NCBI GenBank assembly: GCA_001941075.1
Contig: MSHH01000075.1
Location: 1 to 64,000 of the forward strand
Direction of reading: 5' to 3'
Length of the DNA: 64,000 nt
From: Oscillospiraceae bacterium Zagget6
GTDB lineage: Bacteria > Bacillota > Clostridia > Oscillospirales > Oscillospiraceae
The position numbers were made by a program, and so were the translations under genes. The notes below the pieces were generated by a model. That model ran no database searches. It had not been told where the DNA came from and worked only from the letters and a program-made list of their open reading frames with translations. Each line of letters opens with the position of its first letter. Positions within the stretch are counted from its first letter, which is position 1. Positions 56,820 to 64,000 of the stretch are shown here, piece by piece.

Positions 56820-58676
56820 TCAGGATGCCTCCTCAAACTGGCTGTTGTACAGCTCTGCGTAGAACCCATTCTGTTTCAGCAGCTCCTCGTGATTGCCCTG
56901 CTCCACGATGTCGCCGTCCCGCATGACCAGGATGATGTCGGCGTTTTTGATGGTGGACAGCCGGTGGGCGATGACGAAGCTGGTGCGCTTGTTTGTCAGC
57001 TTGTCCATGGCCTGCTGGGTCAGCATTTCGGTCTTGGTGTCCACGCTGGAGGTGGCCTCGTCCAAAATCAGCATGGGGCTGTTTTGAATCATGGCTCTGG
57101 CGATGGTCATCAGCTGCTTCTGTCCGGCGGAGATGGAGGTGTTGTCGGTCAGGGTGGAGTCATACCCCTTGGGCAGCGCCTGAATAAATTCGTGGATACC
57201 GCAGGCTTTGCAGGCGTTTATCATCTGCTCCTCGGTGACGCCCTGAGTGTTGTAGAGCAGGTTCTCCCGAACGGTTCCCTCGAACAACCAAGTGTCCTGC
57301 AACACCATGCCGAACTGACTGTGGACGTTGCTTCTGGGGATGTCGGTGGTCGGAATGCCGTCAATCAGAATAGAGCCGCCAGTCGGCTCAAAGAACCGCA
57401 TCAGCAGGTTGACCATGGTGGTCTTGCCTGCACCGGTGGGACCGACGATGGCCACCTTCTGCCCCGGCTTCACCTTGACGCTGAAGTCGTGGATGATTTC
57501 CTTCTCCGGCGCATTGGGATAGGCAAACTTCACATGGCGGAACTCCACCTCGCCGTGTACGTTCTCGATGCGCTTCACCTTGTCGGACTCGTCCTCCATC
57601 TCCTCTTCGGCCAGGAACTCAAAGACGCGCTCGGACGCAGCCGCGCAGGACTGCACCTGGGTCATAGCCTGAGAGATCTGCCGCAGCGGGGACTCAAACA
57701 GACGGGTGTAAATCAGGAAAGCGGTGATGACACCAAAGGTGATGTTGCCGTTGATGATTTGCCAGGCACCAACCACACAGACCGACACATAACCCAGGTT
57801 GCCGACGAAGGTCATCAGGGGCTGCATCAGACCGGACAGGAACTGGGAACGGAAGTTTGCGGTTTTCACAGCCTGGTTCAGAGAGGAGAAGGTATCCCGT
57901 ACCTCGTCCTCCGCGTTCAGGATGCGGATGACGTCGTGACCTGTGTACATCTCCTCGATGTAGCCGTTCAGAGTACCCAGGCTTTCCTGCCGGGCGGTGA
58001 AGTATTTCTGAGAGCGGCTCATGATGACCACCATCAGCACCAGGCCGATGAGGGTTGCCAGAACCGTGGTGGTCGCCAGTACCCAGTCTGTGTAGTACAT
58101 CATGATGAGACAGCCGATAAACTGTGCAAGGGCTGTGACCAGGTTAGAAAGACTGTTGGACATAGCCTGCCCGATCATATCCACATCGTTGGTCATACGG
58201 GAAAGCACGTCGCCTGCGGCGTTGCCGGAGAAGAATTTCAGCGGCAGACGGTTGATTTTGGTGTCGATGTCCCCGCGGAGCCGTTTGGCCGTCCGCTGGG
58301 TCACGGTCTGCATGATGAAGTGCTGGACAAAGCTACAGACTGCGCTGGCCAGATAGATGCCCAGCAGCAACAGCGCCACGCTTCGGACGCCAGCCATATC
58401 AATTTCACTGGAAAGGCCGTCGTAAATATAATCTGTCAGCCGACTGAGCTGATTCGGGCCAATGATGGTAAAGACTGCGCCAACGGCTGCCAGCACCAGC
58501 GCCAGAACGATGATGCCCACCTGACTTCTGCAATAGGAAAGCAGGCTCAGCAACGCGCCCTTCATATCCTTCGCTTTGCCGCCGCCTCCGCCACCCATGG
58601 GACCGCGACCCATCGGGCCTCTTCTCATGGGAGCGCCAGTTCGGGCGTAAGGTCTGGTTTGATTGTTTTCTGCCAT
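56820..58676 (-). CDS. ABC exporter half-transporter (ATPase + membrane domain), subunit 2
   Basis: A 618-residue type IV ABC exporter. An N-terminal Gly/Arg/Met-rich tail (RRGPMGRGPMGGGGGGKAK) precedes six membrane helices (residues about 45-330). The ATPase has Walker A VGPTGAGKTTMVNLLM, signature SAGQKQLMT (Ala for the usual first Gly), and a canonical Walker B MLILDEATSSVDTKTEM with Glu. Pairs with the gene 15 bases upstream as a heterodimer. Confidence 0.93.
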   Translation of the reverse strand: MAENNQTRPYARTGAPMRRGPMGRGPMGGGGGGKAKDMKGALLSLLSYCRSQVGIIVLALVLAAVGAVFTIIGPNQLSRLTDYIYDGLSSEIDMAGVRSVALLLLGIYLASAVCSFVQHFIMQTVTQRTAKRLRGDIDTKINRLPLKFFSGNAAGDVLSRMTNDVDMIGQAMSNSLSNLVTALAQFIGCLIMMYYTDWVLATTTVLATLIGLVLMVVIMSRSQKYFTARQESLGTLNGYIEEMYTGHDVIRILNAEDEVRDTFSSLNQAVKTANFRSQFLSGLMQPLMTFVGNLGYVSVCVVGAWQIINGNITFGVITAFLIYTRLFESPLRQISQAMTQVQSCAAASERVFEFLAEEEMEDESDKVKRIENVHGEVEFRHVKFAYPNAPEKEIIHDFSVKVKPGQKVAIVGPTGAGKTTMVNLLMRFFEPTGGSILIDGIPTTDIPRSNVHSQFGMVLQDTWLFEGTVRENLLYNTQGVTEEQMINACKACGIHEFIQALPKGYDSTLTDNTSISAGQKQLMTIARAMIQNSPMLILDEATSSVDTKTEMLTQQAMDKLTNKRTSFVIAHRLSTIKNADIILVMRDGDIVEQGNHEELLKQNGFYAELYNSQFEEAS

Positions 58677-58691
58677 AATAGACGCACCTCC

Positions 58692-60488
58692 TTACGCGTT
58701 CGCCGCAAGCTCTTCTGCCGAGAGCTGCGACAGGGCGATCTGCTGGTAGACAGAGCAGTTCTCCATCAGTTCCTCGTGGGTGCCGATCCCGGCGGCTGCG
58801 CCGTTGTCCAGCACCACGATCTTGTCCGCATTACGGATGGTGCCAATGCGCTGCGCCACGATCAGGCAGGTCGTCCCCTGCAAATCGGTCTTGATTCTCT
58901 GCCGCAAAATGCGGTCAGTCTTGTAGTCCAGCGCCGAGAAGGAGTCGTCGAAAATCAGAATCTCCGGCTTTCTGGCGATGGCTCTTGCAATCGACAGCCG
59001 CTGCTTCTGGCCGCCGGAGACGTTGGAGCCGCTCTGGGCGATCCAGCCGTCCTTTCCGCCGTCCATCGTCTGAACAAACTCTGTGGCCTGGGCGATGTCC
59101 AGAGCGTTGTCCACGTCGGCGTCGGTCAGCGTGTGCCCGCTCTTACCGAAGGTGACGTTGCCCTCCACGGTGTTGGCGAACAGCGTCGCCTTCTGGGGAA
59201 TGTAGCCGATTTTGTCGTACAGGGTCTCAAAACTGTAGCTGGAAACGTCCTTGCCGTCCAGCAGCACGGTTCCGTCTGTCGCATCGTAGAGCCTTGCGAC
59301 GAGACCGGCCAAGGTGGACTTGCCGGAGCCGGTGGCGCCGATAAAGGCCACCGTTTCGCCCTTCTTTGCCGAGAAGGAGATGTGTTTCAGGCAGTCCTCG
59401 GAGGCGTCGGGGTAACGGAAGGACACATCCTGGAATTCGATGCTTCCGGTTTCCTCAGCGGTCGTCTCCTTCCCCTCCCGCACAGCGATGTCACAGTCAA
59501 TGACCTCGTTGATACGTTTCGCAGACACCTGCGCACGGGGCAGCATCATGAAAATCATTAGCAGCATGACAAAGGACATGATGACATATAGTGCGTAGGA
59601 GCTGAACGAAACGACCTCGCCCAGCATGATCGAGCGCTCAGAGGCGGCAGCCATGATTTCCTCTGTGGCGCCATTCAGGGGAATGTCGATGGCGTTGATG
59701 AGCCAGGCGCCTACATAATAGATGGCGACGCTCACACTGCTCTGAACGAACATCATAATGGGAGACAGGAAAGCCATTCCCCTGCCGGTGAACAACTGGG
59801 TCCGCATCAGATTGTCATTGGCCGTCTCGAATTTGTCCTCCTGATACTGTTCGGCATTGAAGGCCCGGACGACCCGGATGCCGCTCAGATTCTCGTCTGT
59901 GAGGCGGTTCACATCGTCGATTTGCCGCTGGACAATGCGGAACTTGGGGATCATGATCGCCAGCAGGACGACAAGGGAGACCACAACGATGGCCACCGCC
60001 GCAGCCACCACTGCGGAAAGCTGCCAGCTCTTGCCGACAATTTTAATGATGGCCCAAATCGCCATGATGGGGGCGCGGAGCATCATTTGCAGTCCCATGG
60101 CGATGATCATCTGAATCTGGGTGATGTCGTTGGTGGTACGGGTGATCAGGCTGGCGGTGGAGAACTGCTTGATTTCACCGCTGCCCATGGCCGCGACCTT
60201 GTTGAACAGCTTTGCCCGGACGTCAAAGGAGAAGTCCGCCGCGATCATGGCCGCCAGATAGCCGACCACCACTGTCAGCAGAGCGCTGCACAGGGCACAG
60301 CCCAGCATATTCCCACCGGCAACGAAGTACTGCGACAAATCCGTGACCTCGCTGCTGATGAGCACCGTGATTTCCGCCGTGTAGTCTGGCAGGCGCAAAT
60401 CGAAATACACTTGGCCGCAGACCAGCAGCACGCACAAAAGCGCCAGCCACCGGTCTTTGGTCTTCATATTACTGAAAATATGAATCAT
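58692..60488 (-). CDS. ABC exporter half-transporter, subunit 1 (degenerate site)
   Basis: A 598-residue exporter subunit. Six membrane helices are followed by Walker A FIGATGSGKSTLAGLV, signature NVSGGQKQRLS and Walker B ILIFDDSFSALDYKTD. The catalytic Glu after Walker B is Asp, as in the inactive site of heterodimeric exporters such as BmrCD and TM287/288. ATG 60488 has AGGAGG 7 bases upstream. Likely drug, lipid or glycolipid export. Preceded by duplicated operator-promoters. Confidence 0.93.
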   Translation of the reverse strand: MIHIFSNMKTKDRWLALLCVLLVCGQVYFDLRLPDYTAEITVLISSEVTDLSQYFVAGGNMLGCALCSALLTVVVGYLAAMIAADFSFDVRAKLFNKVAAMGSGEIKQFSTASLITRTTNDITQIQMIIAMGLQMMLRAPIMAIWAIIKIVGKSWQLSAVVAAAVAIVVVSLVVLLAIMIPKFRIVQRQIDDVNRLTDENLSGIRVVRAFNAEQYQEDKFETANDNLMRTQLFTGRGMAFLSPIMMFVQSSVSVAIYYVGAWLINAIDIPLNGATEEIMAAASERSIMLGEVVSFSSYALYVIMSFVMLLMIFMMLPRAQVSAKRINEVIDCDIAVREGKETTAEETGSIEFQDVSFRYPDASEDCLKHISFSAKKGETVAFIGATGSGKSTLAGLVARLYDATDGTVLLDGKDVSSYSFETLYDKIGYIPQKATLFANTVEGNVTFGKSGHTLTDADVDNALDIAQATEFVQTMDGGKDGWIAQSGSNVSGGQKQRLSIARAIARKPEILIFDDSFSALDYKTDRILRQRIKTDLQGTTCLIVAQRIGTIRNADKIVVLDNGAAAGIGTHEELMENCSVYQQIALSQLSAEELAANA

Positions 60489-60544
60489 AGAAATTCCTCC
60501 TGTCATAGAATGGATACGTTGCCGGAATCCTTTCGGATTCCATG

Positions 60545-60826
60545 TGCGACATTTGTTGTGCTGTCACTCTGCCACGCTTTCTGCTAATTATCAAGCGTCA
60601 AATTGCAACATATGTCGCATGATAGACTGCGGCTTCTAGCGGTAAAGTAAGCCAGCTGTAACCGCTTTTGCGCGTCACAAGTGGAACAACACAAAAATGA
60701 GCACCTTTGCGACATCTGTTGTATTATCACTCTAGCACTTTCAGTGCTAATTATCAAGCAACAATTTAAAACATGTGTCGCATGGAGCAAATTTTGCTTG
60801 CTATACTGCGACATCTGTTGTATAAT
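60545..60826. promoter_or_regulatory. Operator array between the ABC operon and TetR paralogue 2
   Basis: The 60489-60885 gap has no gene. Operators TGCGACA-TT-TGTTGTG (60545-60560), TGCAACA-TA-TGTCGCA (60604-60619), TGCGACA-TC-TGTTGTA (60708-60723), TAAAACA-TG-TGTCGCA (60767-60782) and TGCGACA-TC-TGTTGTA (60807-60822). The first two and next two bracket minus-strand TTGATA boxes (60589-60594 and 60752-60757) with poor -10s. The last lies between TTGCTA (60798-60803) and TATAAT (60821-60826) of the plus-strand tetR promoter. Confidence 0.85.
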
Positions 60827-60885
60827 ACATCCATTGAGATAGGGCCATAAAATCTGTTTCCTATGCGCCCAGGAGGGATATACCT

Positions 60886-61446
60886 ATGAAAAAGCAGCCG
60901 GAAATCACGGATGCCACAAGAGAGTCCTTTGTCAATGCGTTTTTTCAGTTGGCAAAGACGAAGAGCATCAGCCGAATCACCATCCGGGAGATCACGAACC
61001 TTGCCGGATACAACCGCACTACCTTTTACCGTTACTTTGAGGATGTCTATGCGCTGGTGGAATACGCTGAAGACGAGTTTTTGAGAGGTGTAAAAACTGC
61101 GTTGGAAATCCACGGCGCGGCGGAATCTATCAGCGGTGATAAATTTTTTGAGGTCATCATCAACAGTTTCCACGAAAACAAAGAGCGCATCTCTATCCTG
61201 GTGTCAGAACAAAACCGCTCTCATTTTTTGAGGAAGATCAAGGAAGCCATCACGAGCCATGTGGATCAGGAGCACAATGTAACGCCCAAAAAGCGGATCA
61301 TCATGGATATTTATTTTTATGGAATTTTCCACGCCATCTCCACCAACCTGCAAAGCAAAGACGCTTTGTCGGATGAGGACCTAATGGACGTTATCAAGGC
61401 CATGTTCAACAGCTGGTATCGGCCTGAGATGACACGAGACGCATGA
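60886..61446 (+). CDS. TetR-family regulator (paralogue 2)
   Basis: A 186-residue TetR protein, MKKQPEITDATRESFVNAFF, with the helix-turn-helix ITIREITNLAGYNRTTFYRYF. The ligand domain has SEQNRSHFLRKIKEAI as in paralogue 1 at 42528. An operator lies within its promoter spacer, so it is probably autorepressed. It sits between the ABC operon and the glycosyltransferase operon, both with the same operators. AGGAGGG precedes the ATG. Confidence 0.93.
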   Translation: MKKQPEITDATRESFVNAFFQLAKTKSISRITIREITNLAGYNRTTFYRYFEDVYALVEYAEDEFLRGVKTALEIHGAAESISGDKFFEVIINSFHENKERISILVSEQNRSHFLRKIKEAITSHVDQEHNVTPKKRIIMDIYFYGIFHAISTNLQSKDALSDEDLMDVIKAMFNSWYRPEMTRDA

Positions 61447-61456
61447 CTTCCCTTTT

Positions 61457-61496
61457 GCGGGGCCACTTCCATTATGGATTCGGCCTCGCTTTTTTA
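61457..61496 (+). terminator. Rho-independent terminator of TetR paralogue 2
   Basis: GCGGGGCC pairs with GGCCTCGC (one G-T), followed by TTTTTT. Confidence 0.85.
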
Positions 61497-61546
61497 TATA
61501 CTCTTTCCAAATTTAGGGGCGTGAATTGGGGGAGAATACAGAATTA

Positions 61547-61630
61547 TACGACACTTGTCTGATTTTGTCCCTTGATGAACTTCTCACAGGAGGGTATAAT
61601 ATAAATCGTGCGATATGTGTCGCACGATTT
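61547..61630 (+). promoter_or_regulatory. Operator-promoter of the glycosyltransferase operon
   Basis: Operator TACGACA-CT-TGTCTGA (61547-61562), TTGATG (61572-61577), a 17-base spacer, TATAAT (61595-61600), and operator TGCGATA-TG-TGTCGCA (61609-61624) inside a longer palindrome with arms AAATCGTGCGA and TCGCACGATTT. Confidence 0.88.
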
Positions 61631-61684
61631 ATTGCTCCAGTCAGAGAGATATACTTGGATGGAGCGGGCAGAGGGAAAACAGCC

Positions 61685-62554
61685 ATGAGGGAACACGACA
61701 ACCAATCGGAAAGCGGCGTCAACGTCCTGTACTGCGGGGACAGAAACATCGAGGACGGCCTGATTCTGTCCGCCCTGTCGCTGCTCAGACACACGGCGGA
61801 GCCACTGCATATCTTTGTAATGACGATGAATCTGACCTTGGGGGAGCGTCAGATTTTACCCGTTTCCCAAGGAACTGTCCAATATCTGGACGGCTATGTC
61901 AAACAGAAAAATAAGGATAACTCCGTCACACGCATTGACGCAACCAGTCTGTTCCAGGCGGAGCCGCCCACGGCCAACCTGGGCACCCGCTTCACCCCCT
62001 GCTGTATGCTGCGGCTGTATGCCGACCAGGTGCCGGAGCTGCCGGAGCGCATCCTGTATTTGGACAACGACGTGTTGTGCCGAGGGGATTACAGCGCGTT
62101 CTATCACCAGGACATGGAGGGGTGTGAGCTGGCGGGTGTGCTGGACTACTACGGCAAGTGGTTCTTCCGGCAGAAGCTGCTCCACATGGATTACCTCAAC
62201 TCCGGTGTGTTGCTGCTGAACCTGAGACAGATCCGGGAGACCAGCCTGTTCGCCAGATGCCGGGCCATGTGTCGTGACAAGCAGATGTTCATGCCGGATC
62301 AGTCCGCCATCAACAAGCTGGCCCAGTCCAAAAAGCGCTGGGGACGGGCCTACAACGAGCAGCGCAAGCTGCATCAAAACACCGTATTTCAACATTTCAC
62401 CACCAGCTTCCGCTTTTTCCCCTGGGTACACACCCTGACGGTAAAGCCCTGGCAGATCGAACAGGTACACCAAAAGCTGAAGCTGCATGAATATGATGAC
62501 ATTTTTCAGGAGTATACTGATGTCACCACCGCCATGAAAGGATACTTGCTATGA
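61685..62554 (+). CDS. Glycosyltransferase family 8 (first)
   Basis: A 289-residue GT-A enzyme that retains anomeric configuration. VNVLYCGDRNIEDGLILSAL at the N-terminus, ILYLDNDVLCRGDYSAFY with the metal-binding DxD, YLNSGVLLLNLRQIRET and MPDQSAINKLAQSKKRWG are GT8 blocks. The ATG at 61685 has AGAGGG upstream; a longer frame to 61526 would cross the promoter. It overlaps the second gene by 4 bases. Confidence 0.9.
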   Translation: MREHDNQSESGVNVLYCGDRNIEDGLILSALSLLRHTAEPLHIFVMTMNLTLGERQILPVSQGTVQYLDGYVKQKNKDNSVTRIDATSLFQAEPPTANLGTRFTPCCMLRLYADQVPELPERILYLDNDVLCRGDYSAFYHQDMEGCELAGVLDYYGKWFFRQKLLHMDYLNSGVLLLNLRQIRETSLFARCRAMCRDKQMFMPDQSAINKLAQSKKRWGRAYNEQRKLHQNTVFQHFTTSFRFFPWVHTLTVKPWQIEQVHQKLKLHEYDDIFQEYTDVTTAMKGYLL

Positions 62555-63555
62555 AGCAGGATGAAATTCCAATCTTTTTCACCGTAGACGAGAGCTATGC
62601 CCCCTATCTGGACTGTGCAATTCGCTCCATGCAGGAAAATGCGTCCAAATCCCACACGTATCAAATCATCGTCCTTCATGAGGACTTGACCGAGGAGAGC
62701 CAGGAAAAGCTCTCAGCCACTGTAAAGCCTCCCTTCCAGATACGCTTTCTTGAGATGGAGGGAGCGAAGCGGAAGTACCGCTTGACGGTAAAAGACAAAC
62801 TGGCAGGCATCACAGACCGAGCCGAGAATAGATTGCGGTGCGATTACTTTACGCTAACAATCTATTTTCGGCTCTTTATTGCCGATTTGTTTCCCGAATA
62901 CGACAAGGGGATTTATCTGGACAGCGATATTGTGGTGCCGGGCGACATCTCCCAGCTGTTCCAGACCGAGCTGGGAGACAACATCATCGCCGCCTGCGCT
63001 GACCGCTCCATCACTCCAGTGCCTGAATTGGTGGAGTATGTGGAGCAGGCCGTGGGCGTTCCCATCGACCGGTATATCAACTCCGGCATCCTGGTGATGA
63101 ACCTGAAAAAAATGCGGGAGGTGGGCTTCTCCGGGCATTTCCTCCACCTGCTCCAAACCTATCACTTTGACTGCCTCGCCCCGGATCAGGACTACTTCAA
63201 CGCCATGTGCAATGGGAAAATCGTCTACCTGGACGAGAGCTGGGACGCCATGCCGCCGGAGGGCGGCGGCGGAACGGGTACGACATTGGAGCATCCCAAC
63301 CTGATCCACTACAACCTGTTCCAAAAGCCCTGGTGCTATGACAATATCCCGTATGCGGACTACTTCTGGCGCTATGCGGAGGGTTCCCCCTTCTATGGGG
63401 ACATCGTGCGGCACAAGGAGACTTATTCTGAGGAGCAGAAGCTGTCTGACCGCACCTGCCTGAGCAACATGGTGCGCAAGGGGCCAGAGGTGTGCAAACA
63501 ACCCATCACTTTCCGTAAAATGAACGAAAAAGGAGAGAGGATTCGTGTATGTTAA
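62551..63555 (+). CDS. Glycosyltransferase family 8 (second)
   Basis: A 334-residue GT8 enzyme: IPIFFTVDESYAPYLDCAI, then YFRLFIADLFPEYDKGIYLD with SDIVVPGDISQLF (DxD), YINSGILVMNLKKMREVGF, DQDYFNAMCNGKIVYLDESW, and HYNLFQKPWCYDNIPYADYF with the HxxxxKPW motif. It adds a hexose to a lipid or polysaccharide acceptor. Coupled to both neighbours by overlaps. Confidence 0.93.
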   Translation: MKQDEIPIFFTVDESYAPYLDCAIRSMQENASKSHTYQIIVLHEDLTEESQEKLSATVKPPFQIRFLEMEGAKRKYRLTVKDKLAGITDRAENRLRCDYFTLTIYFRLFIADLFPEYDKGIYLDSDIVVPGDISQLFQTELGDNIIAACADRSITPVPELVEYVEQAVGVPIDRYINSGILVMNLKKMREVGFSGHFLHLLQTYHFDCLAPDQDYFNAMCNGKIVYLDESWDAMPPEGGGGTGTTLEHPNLIHYNLFQKPWCYDNIPYADYFWRYAEGSPFYGDIVRHKETYSEEQKLSDRTCLSNMVRKGPEVCKQPITFRKMNEKGERIRVC

Positions 63556-64000
63556 TCGGAGGCAACAAAGAGCAGGTAGTGGCCAATATGCGTACCGCCA
63601 CAGAGCGCGGTGACCTGAACTGCAAAGTAGAGGTGGATGACCCTGATTTGTCCAAAGAGGAGCAGGACGCCATCACCCAGCATTTTCTGGACAACTACAA
63701 GACCTTTGGCTATCGGTTTTGCAACGTCTGCGCCAGAGCGCTGACGGACACCGCCACCAGATACCTGAACCGAAGCACCAAAATCGAAGGGCTGGAAAAT
63801 CTGGCCGGGGTTCACGGCGGTGTCATCGTGACCAGCAACCACTTTAGTCCGCTGGACAACACAGCGGTACGCAGCGCCATCAACAAGGCGGGCTGGCGGC
63901 GGCTTTTCATGGTCAGCCAGGAGACGAACCTGGCCATGAAGGGGTGGATCGGCTTTTTGATGAACCACGAGGACATCATCCCTTTGGCCAACAACACCAC
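63549..64000 (+). CDS. PlsC-like acyltransferase (3' end outside window)
   Basis: The first 150 residues of a lysophospholipid-type acyltransferase. GGVIVTSNHFSPLDNTAVRS supplies the catalytic His-x4-Asp. WRRLFMVSQETNLAMKGWIG and IIPLANNT continue the fold. The N-terminal about 80 residues are extra. With two GT8 enzymes upstream, it suggests an acylated glycolipid. It overlaps the GT8 stop by 7 bases. Confidence 0.85.
   Translation, partial: MLIGGNKEQVVANMRTATERGDLNCKVEVDDPDLSKEEQDAITQHFLDNYKTFGYRFCNVCARALTDTATRYLNRSTKIEGLENLAGVHGGVIVTSNHFSPLDNTAVRSAINKAGWRRLFMVSQETNLAMKGWIGFLMNHEDIIPLANNT

Noticed and set aside
56727..59561. Very long open frame (944 codons) opposite the ABC transporter genes
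   Set aside because: It is the GC-rich shadow of two clear ABC genes on the other strand, has no domain and crosses their junction.

Overview
The window is chromosomal DNA from a high-GC, spore-forming anaerobic Firmicute, most likely a gut Oscillospiraceae (Flavonifractor/Oscillibacter-like Clostridia). The basis is a GC-rich Gram-positive gene style with strong AGGAGG ribosome sites, spoVAC, [FeFe]-hydrogenase maturases (hydF, hydG), rubrerythrin, PyrK/PyrD type 1B, tandem large serine recombinases and ATGGTATAAT-type promoters. The genus is inferred, not proven.

Layout. 1-4.1 kb: the end of a mobile element with a recombinase tail, a degenerate resolvase-like protein and two large serine recombinases, one carrying an in-frame repeat insertion. 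4.1-6.2 kb: a nucleotidyltransferase-fold gene, a decayed GH31 fragment and a small Gly/Ala protein. 6.3-10.4 kb: the pyrimidine operon pyrC-pyrF-pyrK-pyrD. 10.6-19.7 kb: a phosphatase-GNAT fusion, rsmA, a spore/cell-wall type amidase, a membrane-anchored STAND ATPase with TPRs, rubrerythrin, an ATP-grasp ligase, two small lipoproteins and a TetR regulator. 19.9-28.4 kb, all on the minus strand: sbcC/sbcD, hydG, a TM1266-type regulator, hydF and a NYN-LOTUS protein. 28.7-31 kb: serC-serA. 31-42 kb: housekeeping and catabolic genes (SPFH/RHH pair, canonical sirtuin, PadR, MATE, alpha-galactosidase, HAD, spoVAC, hexose mutarotase, aminotransferase, Smr) and tRNA-Arg(CCG).

42.5-64 kb is an accessory, stress-response-like region. 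It has two paralogous TetR regulators (42.5 and 60.9 kb) and a third, unrelated one (44.2 kb). Copies of one palindromic operator (consensus TGYGACA-NN-TGTCGCA) lie in front of a nitroreductase, a 6.7-kb operon, an ABC-transporter pair, the second TetR and a glycosyltransferase/acyltransferase operon. The 6.7-kb operon (49.1-55.8 kb) encodes a Cys-cluster protein, a nitroreductase, a flavodoxin, three tandem SirTM-like sirtuins whose catalytic His is Gln, a PARG-type ADP-ribose hydrolase, a free-standing adenylation domain and a GNAT. I consider this the best candidate for an undescribed system: a redox-linked, reversible protein ADP-ribosylation module with a ligase-like activation step. Beside it lies a TetR-controlled array of three HXXEE membrane proteins.

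Two families of short dispersed repeats run through the window: elements of about 170-200 bp bounded by inverted TTAGCNN/AGCTAAY heptamers, and a GC-rich REP-like unit that is translated in frame inside two genes.
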